DNA of 64,000 nucleotides from Lepidonotus clava (lineage: Eukaryota; Annelida; Polychaeta; Phyllodocida; Polynoidae): assembly GCA_936440205.1 (NCBI GenBank), contig OW387140.1:25479659-25543658 (forward strand), in the 5' to 3' direction. The notes under the pieces are model-generated. The model was not told the DNA's origin. It did no database searches and saw only the letters and a program-made list of their open reading frames with translations. Position numbers and translations under genes: made by a program. Below are positions 10,601 through 23,500 of the stretch, piece after piece; within the stretch, counting starts at the first letter, position 1, and each line of letters opens with the position of its first letter.

Positions 10601-13578
10601 CGTTGCAATAATCGTGTATGATATCACAAGAAAGGTGATTGAATGCATTATCTTTCATCTATTATAAATAATTTATATGTGGTGGCCCATGTCGATACGA
10701 CTGGACACCACTCTTATGGGTCAGGTTTTTGACTTTGTATCAATTGGGAAAGATAGGTCCGTTACTTTGGGTACATGGTAATTTTCCCCACAATTATAAA
10801 TATTACTGCTGAAATGCCTTGCTAATATGTTATCAACATGATAATGTATAAAATTGGTAAATCATCTCATTCCTGGTAATTATTGTTCAATGATATGACC
10901 TAAATTGACGGACATAATTATCTCTCCTAATTAATGCAAGGTCAAGAATCTGACCTTTTTTGCTGCCTGAAATTCTTAAACTAAGGTCTTTTTCTCCTGT
11001 AATTATACTTTCCATAATAGCAGATACTATTTTGTTACCCAGGACACCTTCAGCATGCTCAAGACGTGGATAAGTGAATTAAACCGGCACGGACCGCCAA
11101 ACATTGTGTTGGCTATTGCTGGCAATAAGGCCGACCTCGCAGACCAGAGGGAAGTTGAAACGAGAGGTAAGCCCCATGGCTTATTTCATCTAGGTTTATT
11201 CTTGATGACTGTTTCTGTATTAAGGATTTTTCTTTATGCAATATGCCTAATGAAAGATTTGATTTAAAATATCTGCCAACGGATGGAGTTCTTTTTGAAA
11301 GTGAGGCAGGGTGACAAAGAATCATCTTTGACTTAAATTTCATCAGCTGTTCATGTAGCATTATAGAATATGCGTACATTCTGTGGCGATATGGAGGTTT
11401 TAACAGCGAAATACGATATTATGCAAAGAATCAGCTTTAACCTTTATAGTTCATGTTTCTGATCCACTCAAGTTCTGGATTGTAGGATGGAATGGATTCC
11501 ATAATAGTTGGCTTTTCTTTTATTGATAAGAGATGGACTAATTATTCCAGCTAACAAAATATTTAATGGTATTGTTTGCAAACACTTTGCTATTCTTGTG
11601 GTTTCATTATTCTAAATTCTATTTCAGAGGCACAGTCATACGCCGAAGCTTCTGGGGCGATTTTTGTAGAAACCAGTGCCAAAACCGCGGCCAACATCGC
11701 CGCCATGTTTCACGCGATAAGTAAGTACAAAGCTCGCCACGTATCTGGCCTTTATCAGGGAGTACTTCACACAATGGTTGACAGCCTACCCGTGAATTCC
11801 TACACAAACCGATGGCTCTTTTTCATGGCTTTTACTGTAATAATCATATTACAGAATGTTTGTCTAGAAGGTGTCTAAATTGAAAAGTAATTATCATGTC
11901 CCATGCACCGTGATTTTCCCCCTATTTACCTAGTTGATCAAAATGATATTACAATTGTATATTTGTATTGGTTATTCCCTTGTTAGTATCAAGAGGTTAA
12001 TGAAGAATAGACTTACTCTGAGAGTGCCTTTATGAATTGTCCAATTTATGAAAAGTCAAAGAAGGCAAGGGAACCCGCTGTTGCATTACCCAGTTATAGA
12101 TGTAAAGGTTGTTTATCATTAAATGATAAACAACCTTTACATCTATATCATTAAATGATAAACAACCTTTACATCTATAACTGGGTAATGCAATAGCGGG
12201 TTCCCTTGCCTTCTTTGACAAGATAATGATTAAATGAGATGATGTTAATCAAATTTTGATTAACATCATCTCATAATCATTATCTTGTCTACAACTTCAG
12301 CCCTGCATGTGCACCTTATCTTCTGACATACATTGCTGTTTCCTTGCATTACAAACCTAATAGATAAAGGCACTTTTTGTCACTCAAACAGAACTTATAA
12401 TCTCTTTAAAACAGGTCACTCTGAAGAGAACTATCTTAGAACTATACATATACCCAAACTACGGAAATCACTCACTAGATTCCGACTAAGCTCACATTTA
12501 CTTGAAATAGAAGCTGGCAGACACAGAAACATTCCTCTCGAAGAAAGGCTGTGTGCACTTTGTAACACAGGTAACATTGGTGATGAAAAACATCTTTTGA
12601 TGACATGTAATGCACATGCTGAAGACAGGTTATGTCTCTTCAACCTAATAACCACCATATTTCCAAATTTCTCACATCTGAGTGAACAGAGTAGATTCAT
12701 CTTTATTTTGAAGTGTGAGAATATAAAAGTTATACAGGCCCTCTCTAAATTTATCAATGGTGCACTTAAAAGGCATAGCTTAAGAGCAAACTCAATGTAA
12801 TATTTTTTAATGGCTGTGTCTAAAACATGTTCTGCTATGTTCCTCTATACTAACAATATTTATGTAAACATAGATGGTGCTCAATACTCACTAACCAAAT
12901 AGACTATTACAATTATAGTCTGTCATATGGTGCACTCTGCCTAGTCACAAATTCAATATCCTTATAAGCTGTTCTATTTTTGTATAAATGCTAGAGATAA
13001 GCTGTGTTATTGTCTATGTAGTTACTGTAAATATGTTATTGTTGATGCGTATGTAGACACTGTAAAATCATTTAAATGTTGCCCTGTTAAGATCGAAGAC
13101 TACATCACTTTCTGTAATGACGTACTGAACCAGGAGTATGTAAAATGACATATAAGTCAAACTTGACTTCTCGTCTGTCAATAAAAGATCTACTACTACT
13201 ACTCAAACAAGTCGCAGATCCTCACTGATTCTGTACATGTGCTTTAATTTCACCCTATAGGCTACAATTATTGTTGCTGGATATACATGTACATCCATTG
13301 TACACTGTTGTACTATCATTTCAGCGCAGCTCACCTATCTGTTCCTGCAAACTATAAATTATAATATATACCTGTAGCTCGCGCTTTTCTTGGCCTCTAT
13401 CCCGAGAGTTGTAAATATTTTGCTTTATTGCGTGCATTTGTTCATGCGCACTGTTGCTGTTCCAGGTCAAAGACTCCCCGCTGACGAAGTCCCTGCTGCC
13501 TATAACTCTGGACGAGACAATAAAACAATAAAGGTTTCCAAAGAAACAGGACAAAGAAAGAAAAAGAAATGCTGCTAG
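7638..13578 (+). CDS. Rab22: Rab22/Rab31-type small GTPase (7 exons, complete)
   Basis: Early-endosome Rab of the Rab5 group; family members steer endosomal sorting and recycling on cytosolic membrane faces. Exons: 7638-7676, 9025-9104, 10016-10097, 10563-10634, 11043-11166, 11628-11720, 13466-13578. All introns are GT-AG and the frame is continuous, giving 199 residues from the second of two tandem ATGs (7641), 200 from the first. Visible motifs (second-ATG numbering): P loop GDSGVGKS at 12-19, DTAGQE at 60-65, NKAD at 118-121, ETSAK at 146-150, and the prenylation end KKKKCC. The blocks RALAPMYYRG and RHGPPNIVLAIAGNK fit Rab22A/Rab31 better than Rab5 or Rab21. It is probably the single ortholog predating the vertebrate Rab22A/Rab31 split. 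The last intron contains two hairpins and a LINE fragment. No polyadenylation signal is obvious within several hundred bases of the stop. Confidence 0.93.
12056..12218. repeat. Near-perfect palindrome 1 in a Rab22 intron
   Basis: About 70 bases from 12056 recur in reverse complement ending at 12218, with one mismatch noticed (GCTGTTGC against GCAATAGC). The centre has an extra short copy of the AAATGATAAACAACC unit. As RNA this would form a very long stem. It could be a foldback transposon or a young template-switch product; no terminal target duplication is clear. Confidence 0.85.
12217..12289. repeat. Perfect-looking palindrome 2, abutting palindrome 1
   Basis: The sequence starts GACAAGATAATGATTA and ends ATCATTATCTTGTC, and the arms of about 35 bases match around the centre AATCAAATTTTGATT, apart from a short TTAAA/TA difference. 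It begins at the last bases of palindrome 1 and ends just before a LINE fragment. Two unrelated hairpins side by side are unusual. Confidence 0.85.
12300..13205 (+). mobile_element. LINE 3' fragment (C-terminal ORF2 and 3' tail)
   Basis: An open frame at 12333-12800 matches the C-terminal region that many invertebrate CR1/Jockey-type LINEs carry after the reverse transcriptase. It has LRKSLTRFRLSSHLLEIEAG, then ERLCALC with a following DEKHLLMTC, a Cys/His arrangement of presumed nucleic-acid-binding function. About 400 bases of 3' untranslated sequence follow, ending AATAAAAGATC and a (TAC)n tail near 13200; such microsatellite tails are usual for CR1/L2-type elements. No reverse transcriptase is present, so this is a 5'-truncated insertion. 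It lies in sense orientation in the last Rab22 intron. Confidence 0.75.
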
Positions 13579-15274
13579 TTCAATATCAATAGTATTATGT
13601 GTGATACAAATTATTTACTCTTTTTTTTTGCCTTCGAGAACAATCAACTGAGTCGCAATTGTCGAAGTGTGAGCTGGTTGTAGTGTGAGCTATAGTTATC
13701 GACCGGGACCAACAGCAAACCCTTACAAACAGCAAGCTTAAGCCGACTCTATACACACGTATTCATTTGATCATGTTTTTGGTTTCAAAATACCGATTTT
13801 GTGATGCTACTGTTAGGCAATGTGCCATAAGTGACTGGTGTGACATTTCATCTAAATAGATGCAGAACAGAGACAGAGTCGCTAATCTGTGTGTAATTGT
13901 TATTTTTTGTATGAGCAGAACTGTATCCTTGATTATTTTGAGTGATTGGGGGAGAATTACAAAGTCGGTTTATAAGGGCCGCCCAAAGAATTCGCCAAAT
14001 CAATACCTATAGCAATCTACCTTTATGAAAATGGCAATTTGTACTTCAGTGACTTCCGTTCAATCTTCCATGAAAATTAGGCCTATTGCCTTTTCTGTTT
14101 TAAGTACTGAATTAATTAATTATTCAGTTACCTCTTTAACAACTCTTCAACCATCTCATCAATGATTGTATATGAATTAAGCATCTAAGTGTAGGTGCGG
14201 ATCCGTTGTTTGATACAAAATAGAAATGGTACAAAGATTTTTTTTGTAACTAAGCATTCCCCTCTACAAATGTACAATATTCGGCTGAATATTAACCATG
14301 AATTGCGTATCTTGATTATTACGGAGATGTGTGTTCCGACAAATAGCATTCGATATGGCTTAAGACTCAAATCATCTATCTGTAAATTTAAGCAGCACAT
14401 ACTTTGTATAGGGAAAGATATCTGCAGTAGGCCTAACTATAATTATGTCCTGTTTTATTGCTGAGGGTGTGCTTTGACATTAATCCAACGTATACACTGA
14501 TGTACAACAATAATGAAATTTTGCGTTGTAAACACAAACTATAGCTTTACTTGTTTATCCTCAGACAGTGTTAATTGATCGCCCTTTATACAAATGGAAA
14601 GAGATAGTTGACGAATCCGTAATTAATCAACGTTCTATTAAGTTCGGATGTCTATGACAGCTGTCATCAAGAGTCAATTACATGTATATAAAACACCTAT
14701 GTATTTAGAATAGCATAATTAATCTAATGGCCTACGACCGGCTGTTCTCTGCGTTTTATATTCCACATTGAAGTTAGTTTGGTCTGTAAAGTGAAATAAA
14801 CAAGCTATTATGTATTTATATAATAGAAAAAAGATAGTATGTCAGAGGCTTTGATTATTGTCATCTATATGATGTATAGAAATAATTATGGACCTGTTAT
14901 AAAAGAGTGAGTTTCATTTAAAATTCATAAACTATATAATTATAATGCTATAGCTTGCCTAATGTGCAAAAAATCCGTTCTCAATAGGCTTATGGCTGCG
15001 TTAATTACTATCTTTTTTTTCAAGTACGGAGTTCAAAAGATAATTATGATGTCTATTATCTTTAGGTCAATTCTATGAAAAGATATCCCAATATCGATTC
15101 TAGGAAATGATTATGCCGGATTTCCAATGCCCCCCCCCCCCCCCACTTCTTTCCAAATCAAAGGAAATAAGCCTATAAGTATAAGAAACGTCCATGTCAC
15201 TATAATATTATATTATCTGAACAATACCCGCAGGATGTGTTTTTGTTCTGTGCATGGTGGCGCCGATGTAGGCC

Positions 15275-15555
15275 TATAGACCTTGTGCAGACAGGGTCAC
15301 ATGACCCCATTTTGGTGATCACCATGTGCTCACCATATCCACATGGCTAGCATATAGATCTAAAATTTCTTAATTATGAATAATAACCGTGGCTAAGTTT
15401 GACTTATAGGCCTAATTTATTTATTCAGATAAATTCAACAAAAATATTTTATCAAAATACCTCAAAATTGTGAAAAATCATACTTTCAAAATGATCACCA
15501 ATATGGCGCCCAGACCTTTTCTGAGAATTGTGACGTCATCTGCACAACGTCTATA
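15275..15555. mobile_element. TIR MITE, copy 1 (GACCTTGTGCAGA ends)
   Basis: The left end TATAGACCTTGTGCAGA and right end TCTGCACAACGTCTATA are inverted repeats of about 16 bases with few mismatches. The interior includes CACCATGTGCTCACCATA and ATGATCACCAATATGGCGCC. A second copy with the same ends and interior words lies at 46618-46882. There is no coding capacity. The duplicated TATA at the edges may be the target site. Family name unknown to me. Confidence 0.7.
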
Positions 15556-15839
15556 AACAAATAAATGAATCTATTGACTTATAAGGAAAATTTCAAAAAA
15601 AGAATTGATTACACTCTGGACCTGCCAGTACACTACACATCTATATCTGTCTAATCTGTCTATTTACCTAAACCTGACGTGGCTTCTACCCTCTCCGCTC
15701 CTTGCACTCTGAGAGTCAATCTTAGCCCTGATCCTTGCTTCCCTAGAAGCTAACTAAGATTTCATACAGTGGACCAACACCCGCATCAGTACAAAAAAAA
15801 ATCTGAAATTATAATGGGTATCACCTTTTTTCTTTTTAT

Positions 15840-16377
15840 TGAACTATAAGGAGGTTAATTATCCATTTAAAGTTAGTGCGTGTAGGTGGTATTTAATTCG
15901 ATAGATAATAGCTAGCTCCATTTGCAGTCTCCTCCTCATCAACTGCAGTCGTCCAATAAATAATTATAGTTCCCTCATCATGTAAGACGTGAACACTCGT
16001 TGTGAAAGGATTTGTTGTTTATTATCCAATGTATAGTCATTCCGTGACAAGAACTCGATTGACCATGATCAGTCCCAAGGTAAGAGTCCCCTCAAACACA
16101 TTCAGTCAACGCTCCGCGCTCTAACACAATTTCTATATGCCTCTCTCCAGAACCTAGACTGCAGGTTAAAGGTCCAACCTTCACAGGATGTTTACTCACA
16201 CAGTGCTTGCAGCTACTCTGGCTAGCTAAGAGTGGAACACATTATTATTATGATGGTACGTCACACCGTGACTCCTCCCTCATTTCACTACTGTCAAAGT
16301 GAAACATTGGCTTACACGTGCGCTTCTAAGCTCACGTTATGCTGCCCAAACATGGACTGGCCACCCGCGTCAGTACA
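15840..16377 (+). repeat. Dispersed repeat family A, copy 1 (TG...CA ends)
   Basis: One of three copies of a sequence of about 500 bases (others at 34160-34643 and, inverted, 42105-42610). It begins TGAACTATAAGGAGGTTAA and ends GCGTCAGTACA. The interior shares long runs such as CTCATCATGTAAGACGTGAA with the other copies. TG...CA termini and the absence of coding sequence suit a solo LTR of an old element, but no internal region or primer-binding site is linked to any copy. Treated as a fossil repeat. Confidence 0.6.
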
Positions 16378-16553
16378 TTATCATAAACTATTGAAATTCA
16401 TTTGTCAACACTTGTCTCTATCTACTTACCTATATATCTATTCACTTACCTAGGGCGTGGAAAGATTAATTTTGATGGGATGATCCTGTAGGGCTAGAAT
16501 AGACTCAAACCAGAGGGGGTTCTGATTTTTCTCCAAATCGTTGAGCGGAAGCT

Positions 16554-17062
16554 CAGGGGCGGATCCATGAATTGAAAGTGGGCTGGGGGGCAACAAACAT
16601 GAAAATACAGGGGGGAAGGGGGCCCACAAACATGATTTAACAAGGGAGGGGGCGGGCTTTAAGTTATATTTTAAGTTATATTGTGACGAAAATTCAACTG
16701 TAACTTTACCAGTGAAGGATCCAAGGGGGAGGGGCAAAAAGGGCAATTACCCCCCCTAGACCCAAAGAAAAAGAATTTTGGCATCTTGAAATTGGGTGAT
16801 CTGTGTAAGAATGGTGTTTTATATTGTGACGCAAATTCAACTGTAACTTTACCAGTGGAGGATCCAAGGGGGAGGGGCAAAAAGGGCAATTACCCCCCCC
16901 TAGACCCAAAGGAAAATAATTTTGGCATCTTGAAATTGGGTGATCTGTGTAAGAATGGTGTCTTCATTTTTCATTTCATTTTTCATTGGGGGTCTGGGTT
17001 TGCCCCCCCACCCCCACCCCCACCCCCATTCCCATAGAGCACTGACTCTGGATCCGCCCCTG
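16554..17062. mobile_element. Folded GGCGGATCC element with an internal tandem duplication
   Basis: The left end CAGGGGCGGATCC and right end GGATCCGCCCCTG are exact inverted repeats of 13 bases. Inside, a unit of 143 bases is tandemly duplicated: TTGTGACG starts near 16681 and again near 16824, and both units carry AAATTCAACTGTAACTTTAC and ATCTTGAAATTGGGTGATCT. Long poly-G and poly-C tracts flank the centre. It is non-coding. Confidence 0.65.
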
Positions 17063-17134
17063 TATACTATACCACAAGACTTCAAAGTTCGCAATAACAA
17101 ATTCTTCACAACATAAAAATGTGGGGCGCCTTTT

Positions 17135-17243
17135 CAGGGACGAATTCAGAGATTTCGAAAAAGGGACCAAATGGGATTTGAGGCATCCCTTCCTGGGGCT
17201 AGAATTTTTACAGGCCAAAAGAAACAGACCTAAATCCGCCCCT
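17135..17243. mobile_element. Short GGCGGATCC-family element
   Basis: The left end CAGGGACGAATTCAGAG and right end CTAAATCCGCCCCTG are imperfect inverted repeats of the same family as the neighbour at 16554-17062, from which only 72 bases separate it. It ends just before a poly-C tract near 17270. Non-coding. Confidence 0.5.
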
Positions 17244-17596
17244 GATTTTAATTAAAATATATATATCTCCCCCCCCCCCCCTCCCCCCAATACGCACACA
17301 CATCCTTCCCTGCACTTGGCCGCGGCTCTCCCAGAATGACCGTCTGCTAAAAGTTGTGGCGGGAACGTTGCTCAGTGGCGCCATCTCCGGGGACTTTTGC
17401 GCACCGAAAGCGTTGCAACGCCTCAAACGACTCGTGTGTTTTACCGACAGTTACATCCGGTAAAGCCAAACACATCATCAAGCAGCATGTATGTTCGCAG
17501 TTTTAGTGGTTTCACTCTTAATAGATAAATACACTTCACATTCCTCCTTATTCAGAGGACAAAGGAAAAGGGATTAGAGACTACGGATCCGTTATC

Positions 17597-20500
17597 ATGG
17601 GAAATTTGGCCATTCCAGCCCCCGTTTTGGGGGCGGTGCTGCTACTGTCCCTATTTATGTCAGGGACAACACAGCTTGACGCAGTCGAGGACGAATCAGT
17701 CTCCGGTTATTCTGCTGCTCAAAATGTCATCGACAGATATAGAAGAGCCTCCAGTAAGGTATCTCCCCCTGCATTCAAGCCTGCTAGTAAAAATGATAAC
17801 AATAGCCCCAAGGATAAGTCGACGGGCCCGACTGTTTCACCCAAGACGACCGATGTTTCCACGAATCACAGCATGAATGGAACTACGACAGTGTAAGTAA
17901 ACGGTAACAAGTCCGTAGGTCCCGTCCTTTAGGCTAAGGTCCCGTCCAGTAGACTTAGGTCCCGTAAATTCCGTAGTTTAATTAAGACACATTATCATAA
18001 ATCAACAATTTCTTGTCGGTGCAAAGGTATGTGCCTATTTCCTGTCAATAACGTTACAAGATTAATATTTATTTTTATTAGATCTATTCTACAGATGAAT
18101 AAGCCCATTCAAGTTTACACCAACAATTGAGTTTACCATGAAATATGTTCAGAATTGCCTCCAGGCTTTATCCCTGAAAAAAGTTGCATAATACAAAATT
18201 AACAAAAGCAATTTGGTTGACAGGTTGCTTCCAAAATTTCCAAAATGCAGCTTAATATATTGGCCTTTTCCCCATAGGAACCAATGTGAAAGCCTATTAA
18301 CTTAGCCCTAAAGTTCTATAATGTCCTACCCTATTTTGCTCTGTGATACAGCATTTTGATATGCTGTCAAACTGCATATCAGTCAATTGATAGATTTTAA
18401 GAAATCAGAATACTTTATAGGACTTGGGGATACCGGTATAGAGAAATGTGATTATTGCTTATTCCAGTAACCCCAACTCTCTGAGGCAAAGATGACTTAG
18501 ATCTATATGGTTATTTTGTCCGACCCATGTCCAACCCTGGCATATGCCCATTGTGGGATGGGCTTATTCCATTGAAGTGAGCATTTTTTCTCCTTCCAAC
18601 CAGGACCACAATATAAATAAGTTTTATCCATGATTAAGTAAAATATTTTAACACAAATATTTGATAAGGTTAGATCTATACATAATTCATACTACAAATG
18701 ACATCATAGCTTGGACGTGCAAAAAAGGAGAAAGATAAGATACGAGTAAAACTGTATAATGTAACCTGTGTTTTTTCTTTCATCTTTTCTTACATAGAAA
18801 ACTTAATACAACAACAACTCCCTTGACGACGACGACTACCACACCACCACAAGACATTGCTTTGCCAAAAGCAGGAGCGGCAGAGGAAGAACATCAGTAC
18901 AGCATGACCATATTTTTTATCCTTCTCGTCATAGGTAAGAAAGAGTGAAAACCGTATTCCATTGCGTTTGACGTCTAAGTGGACCTTGAACTGTCACGTT
19001 TTTATGAAACCGACGCAAATTATTCGTGTTTTTGTAAACCAAAACCTTGCTAAATTGCTTAATTACACTTAGAATCTTCATAAATATTTTCCTATCGCAG
19101 ATTGAAACACCAATATCTTATTTAATTGACATCTTCTCTCGCTCCAGCCATATCAATATTGATAGTGCACATGTTGATTACTACAAAGTTCCACTACCTA
19201 CCAGAGAGTATTGCAATTATTTTCCTAGGTAAGTTGCATTGTGATTTACTTTTCCTAATCTATTTTAGAGGAATGGTTCTTGGTTACAATGGTATCATAC
19301 TCATAAGTATACATATCGACGGTGTGCGCACCACCTCTTAATCTTCTTTTGTAAGAAAATATGCACATTTAATCTCTTCATTCATGTTAGAGTAAGAGAA
19401 TTTATGGTTCATATTTTACATATTATGTTATTTTGTTGTCATTAGAATCTATATTTTTCAGCTAACCTTTTTGTCATGCATCTGCTTATGACTGATTTCA
19501 GGAGCGATTTTAGGACTCGTTTTAAAACTGCTGTCGATTTACAACATAGCAAATTGGCAGGTGGGTTGACCATCCGGCTTTCCATGTTTTCATATATATT
19601 TTATATGTAGATAACTTCAGATATATTTAATAAGTAGCAATGTAACTGTTTCCCTCAATCTATAACTTCTGTTTTAAGAAGTTTTCGACAATTAAGTGTT
19701 TATATAGGCAAATAGAATAGATAGGCACAGCGATATTCAGTATGATTGAATACAGCAGTCACATCTGAAGGAAACCAGTTCACTTCTTGTCACAAACTCT
19801 CACCTGTCACATAGGACCAAGATATTTTAGCTTTAAATATTCACTTCTTCATTTTCTTTTTGTAGACGGAAGAACATTTCCCACCAACAATGTTTTTTCT
19901 CGTCCTCCTACCACCTATTATTTTTGAGTCCGGTTATAACCTGCACAAGGTAAGTTTTACCTTATGCTTGAAAATAATGAAAAATATTGCAATAAAGGTA
20001 CTCCTGGCCGTTCTGACAGGATGTCATCTGGGTCAATGAACTACAATGAAAATTCTCTTTTGGGCTTGTTTTTAACGTCCTAAAGGTCTTGATATTTGAA
20101 GATGTATCAGTGATTTCCCTTCAGTTAAAATGATTATGGATCAAATTACCTTAGTATGAATAACTAAGATAATGGGCCATTTTTCAATGATTTTCTGTAT
20201 TAATTTCTCACAAACAGTAAATGTTGTTCTTTTTCTCCTAATATTTACTTAGTTATCTATACTTACGACTTATCGAGTTTGGTGCAAAACGCGTTGGTAG
20301 TTCTTATGTTATTTGATAAAAATTTATGAACTTCTTTCACGTAAATGTTCAAATCTTAAATTCTTCATGATAATTTAATTGTTCTCTTAAGATAAAAAAG
20401 AGATATTGTTGGTCATTAATAATCGGGTCAAACACGCCCAAGTACCCATAAAGACATTCCTCGTCTAACCCTGACATCATCCTTCGATTATTTATGTCTT

Positions 20501-23500
20501 TCAGGGAAACTTTTTCCAAAATATTGGTACGATTTTGGTGTTTGCCATATTCGGCACCATCATATCAGCAATGATAGTTGGTGGAAGTATATATCTACTT
20601 GGCCAGGTAATGTGAAATTAACCATGCTTTGGTTAACCCTTTTACACATGCTTATTTCTAGATTGAAACATCTATTTTGAAATACAGAGAAATTAAAACA
20701 AACATAATCTGCCCTTCCTATGAGGATCAATAATTCAGAGGCCAGTATAGAGCCAGGAGTAGAGCGTTCAATCAATATGACTTTTTTTTTGACGTGGCAC
20801 CATGTGGTCTGTTTATACGAAATGAGATGAACAATATAATTTAACGCGTCAATAAAGAGACTGTAGTTATTCTTTTCCTATATTATTCAACTTACCATTA
20901 TAGGTTCAGAACTGTAGCTTTTTGTTTATCCCTAGGCCGAACTGGTGTAATAAGTGTAGTCTCGTCGAAAGCCTCGCGTTTGTTATATTGGTTCATAAAT
21001 AATTATAATCTTTAATGTACCCTAGGCTGACCTGGTGTATAAGTTTGGTCTCGTGGAAAGCTTCGCGTTCGGATCGCTCATCTCAGCCGTCGACCCCGTG
21101 GCCACATTGGCTATTTTCCAGGCCATAGACGTTGAACCTATCCTGTACATGTTGGTGTTCGGAGAAAGTGTTCTTAATGACGCTGTTTCCATTGTGCTCA
21201 CAACGTAAGTGTTCATGCACTTTAATCACAGAGTGGTCAGCAATTTGGTAGGTTTAAGTTGCATGGGGTCCTATTCCACATACTCTAAGAGATGCATTTT
21301 TCCCCTTTCATCTATGAAATATTATATGAAGGGAGTGAGGCAAAAGGAAGATAACATGAGGGTTGTCACTATCACACTCAGTAAGACGAGTATTTAGGGT
21401 AACAATAGATGGATGCATTCTTATAATGTTTCACTGAATTTGAACACGGCCATTTTCGTTAAAATCAAGTGATGGTGTTGTCTTGATTATCAAACAAAAT
21501 CTTTTTCAAGTAAAATGTTCTCCTTAAAATTACAATGCCATTTGGACACATATTCCAATATGCACTGATAAAAGGCATTTTTTATTCAAGTCATTTTACC
21601 CCCTCTTCTATCTAAATTTCTCGTTTACCTTTATTCCTTTATTTTTTCCCACACCTTGGGGTTAGATTTAGAATTACCTCTTTCAACAACGTGACTATTG
21701 TTTGCAGTTCCGTCTTGGAGTTGGCCAGTCCCTCCATGGCCAACACGAATGGTGCGGCGGCCTTCTTCACCGCTGTGGGGCGTTTCTGCCTTATGTTCTT
21801 CGCCTCCTCCGCTATTGGTGCGGCCTTTGGTCTTGTCAGTGCCATGATATCCTTTCCCCAGGTCTTGGGACATATGTATTTCTTCAACCTTTGGATGGTT
21901 TAAACAATGGCGGGTTATTCGAAACTACATGCATATCGTTACACGTTTGAAATATAAGACATCTTATACGTATACATATTTAACACTTTACTGTTGGAAA
22001 CTTCTAGGTGTGGTAGTGCTGGCAAGTACAGACAAAAAATCCGTTACTCTTATATTTAAAACTTAGATGCATTCTATCTGTGTTTTCAATATGATCAACA
22101 TGAATATTTTAGGAGATTTAGAAAACTACTGCATGTGTACTGAAAATATGCTTTATAAACTGTCATTCTACACGTCCATTTACCAGCTTTTGATCTGGCA
22201 AATTGGTTGCATGAATTCAATCTCAATGGGAATTAATATTTCAGCAAGTAAATATTTAGTCGGCAACTATGGCGGTAAACAAACAACAGAATTATCTTTT
22301 CATATATTTACGTAATGTGTCACGATGTACCGTAACAGATGTCCAAACTATCTTTGGCTAGATATTATGTTTCTATATATAACGCTTTCGTTATTTCCTT
22401 AACTATACCACTTGTTAAAGTTCATCGACTTAAGAAAGACGCCCTCCTTGGAGTTCGGGATGATGCTCGTTTTCTCCTACCTCCCGTATGGTCTCGCTGA
22501 AGGTCTTCATTTATCAGGTAAATTTTGGGAACCATTTTTCTTTATCTTCAAAAGTCCCGTTTTAGTGACTTTCATTTTTTTTAAAAATCGTCAAAAATTA
22601 TTTGATCAAATATTGTGTGGTCCCTAAGCCTTTTCAAGTATCCGTTTTTAGTATCTGTTTTTGAACGTGTCTAGATTATTAAACCAGAGCTTTTTTTATT
22701 ATTATTTCAAAGCAACACTGAAAATAACAGGCTCGCTGGTTTGAATCTATAACTCAAAAATACATCTTTATTTTCACCACTGTAATGCAAACCTCGGCAC
22801 ATACTGACCTGACGTTGTAATCTAATTTCATGAAGTGAACCTTTAAACAGTTATTGATGGGTAGAATTACAGGTATGGACGGTTCTTTACAGGTATCATG
22901 GCCATCCTGTTCACGGGAATCGTCATGTCGCACTACACCCACGTCAACCTGTCCCCCGTCGCACAGATCACCGTCCAACAGACATTCCGAACTATAGCCT
23001 TCATCGCAGGTAACACTAAAATACAATGAAATAAATAAAGTTAAATAATACCAATGTTATCGTCAAGTAGATTTGAAATAATCTCTAAGGAAGAGAACCT
23101 TATGCTATGACTTTTTTTGTTAAGCGAATTATCATACCAAAAATTGAGTGACGTTTCAATAAAGGAAGATATTCGATCTTTGAGGGTCCCGAATCAGAGA
23201 AACCGGACCTACATTGTTTTTGACCGGAGCTAGTTTGTGAAGCCACTCTTCAATCATTAATCTATTGAATGTTACATTGAAAATAATCGATATCTCGAGG
23301 CCTAATAAGTATGGTTAATATGAAAATAGATTGTCTCATAATCTTTAAACTTGGTTTGAACAAGTAATGAGCAAACAATATAAACAAACCCGCATGACCA
23401 GAATAGAACTTAGTTGTACAGCATAAAGTATTTGATCCACCAACAATATGGTAAATGAATCGTACTTTGGCATCTGTAGTATTGTTTTCCACACAGCATA

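Larger units (their letters stand above)
13579..17596. other. Intergenic region between Rab22 and SLC9A8
   Basis: No host gene is seen. It holds Rab22 3' untranslated sequence of unknown length (an AATAAA occurs near 14796), a 15-base poly-C run near 15130, and four repeat elements listed separately. The 150 bases before 17597 are probably SLC9A8 5' untranslated sequence, and the CpG-richer patch at 17310-17440 is a candidate promoter. Confidence 0.5.

Noticed and set aside
16450-17037. Repetitive open frames rich in Pro, Gly and Leu
   Set aside because: They arise from the poly-G/poly-C arms and the 143-base duplication of a folded MITE.
20925-21025. Duplicate exon 7 start as an alternative exon
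   Set aside because: A one-base insertion shifts the frame, the rest of the exon is absent and no donor follows.
21865-22420. GT-AG alternative for the SLC9A8 intron after exon 8
   Set aside because: It would insert ISFPQ and drop LLK from a conserved block, while the AT-AC boundaries match the U12 consensus exactly.
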